This document shows, piece by piece, positions 6,056 to 6,387 of a DNA stretch of 6,387 nucleotides. Made by a program: the position numbers and the translations under genes. The stretch is from Bacteroidota bacterium (GTDB taxonomy: Bacteria; Bacteroidota; Bacteroidia; Bacteroidales; UBA1556). The stretch's first letter is position 1, and each line of letters begins with the position of its first letter. Where the stretch lies: contig QMPB01000278.1 of the NCBI GenBank assembly GCA_003648395.1, positions 1-6,387 on the forward strand, read 5' to 3'. The notes beneath the pieces are model-generated. The model was not told the DNA's origin, searched no databases, and saw only the letters and a list, made by a program, of their open reading frames with translations.

Positions 6056-6387
6056 TGTCATTCACTTTTAAGCAGTTTAGCATTAATGATAGAAATACTC
6101 CTATGAAAGTAGGCATCGATGCTGTTTTGTTAGGTTCTTGGATTGATGTGCCTGACAAAATTAAAATTCTTGATGTTGGTAGTGGGAGTGGTATAATAGC
6201 TTTAATGCTTGCTCAAAGATTTCCTAAATCTATAATTACGGCATTGGAAATTAATGGATATTCTTATTCAGATTTGCAAGAAAATGTTATTCATTCTCCT
6301 TGGAAAGATAGAATCAATACGTTAAATATTGATTTTAATAATTGGTCTTGTGAAAAAGGATTTGATTTAATTGTTTCAAATCCTCCA
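6055..6387 (+). CDS. trmN6: tRNA1(Val) (adenine37-N6)-methyltransferase, 3'-truncated by the window edge
   Basis: The reading frame runs open for 111 codons to the window end; the E. coli enzyme (YfiC/TrmN6) is roughly 245 residues, so about half is missing. The family enzyme uses S-adenosylmethionine to methylate N6 of A37, next to the anticodon of tRNA1(Val). The N-terminus FTFKQFSIN (3-11) with MKVGIDAVLLGSW (17-29) closely follows the YfiC pattern FTFKQFF...MKVGTDGILLGAW. Motif I of the SAM-binding fold is ILDVGSGSGIIALMLAQR (38-55), the acidic end of beta-2 is ALEIN (63-67), QENVIHSPWKDRIN (75-88) matches the family, and FDLIVSNPP (103-111) is the start of the catalytic NPPY/F motif, cut at its last residue. 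The ATG overlaps the rimM stop by one base (TAATG), so the two genes are probably translationally coupled. A related N6-adenine methyltransferase of the HemK-like superfamily is the alternative, but the N-terminal match makes TrmN6 much more likely. Confidence 0.9.
   Translation, partial: MSFTFKQFSINDRNTPMKVGIDAVLLGSWIDVPDKIKILDVGSGSGIIALMLAQRFPKSIITALEINGYSYSDLQENVIHSPWKDRINTLNIDFNNWSCEKGFDLIVSNPP

Noticed and set aside
1..6387. Mobile island or defence system
   Set aside because: No transposase, integrase, toxin-antitoxin pair, nuclease or direct-repeat boundary was seen; codon use and AT content look uniform across housekeeping-type genes.

Overview
The window looks like ordinary chromosome from a low-GC member of the Bacteroidota. 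Three things point there. Promoter-like TAnnTTTG elements, two of them extended to TAnnTTTGCA, lie upstream of three transcription units. Most starts lack a Shine-Dalgarno sequence. A large sensor kinase with periplasmic TPR repeats is a typical Bacteroidota architecture. A marine or gut Bacteroidales/Marinilabiliales-type organism is a guess, not shown by the sequence. There is no tRNA, rRNA, CRISPR array, insertion sequence, integrase or phage gene here.

Layout: (1) 5-1894, minus strand: a membrane-anchored nucleotide-sugar 4,6-dehydratase of the WbpM/PglF/CapD family, which supplies precursor sugars for surface polysaccharide or protein glycosylation. It reads leftward off the window, so any surface-glycan cluster would lie beyond position 1. 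(2) 1895-2193: a 299-bp AT-rich divergent intergenic region with a candidate promoter for each flanking gene, a tandem octamer, two palindrome-like elements and a small leader hairpin. (3) 2194-3285, plus: gcvT, the T-protein of glycine cleavage, closed by a clear intrinsic terminator at 3310-3342. (4) A new promoter (3381-3388) starts a plus-strand run: a TPR sensor histidine kinase (3419-5503), rimM (5522-6055) and the 5' part of the tRNA1(Val) A37 N6-methyltransferase gene (6055 to the window edge). The spacings are 18 bp and a 1-bp overlap, so these three are probably one operon.

How they work together: RimM (30S maturation) and TrmN6 (tRNA modification) both belong to the translation apparatus and are tightly coupled. 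The kinase upstream has no response regulator next to it, so co-transcription with translation genes is the main unusual point of context. GcvT (one-carbon metabolism) and the dehydratase (cell surface) are separate transcription units. I found no convincing undescribed system. The points worth a second look are the kinase-rimM-trmN6 arrangement, a Gly where this kinase family usually has its phosphatase-motif Gln, and the palindromic elements around the gcvT promoter.
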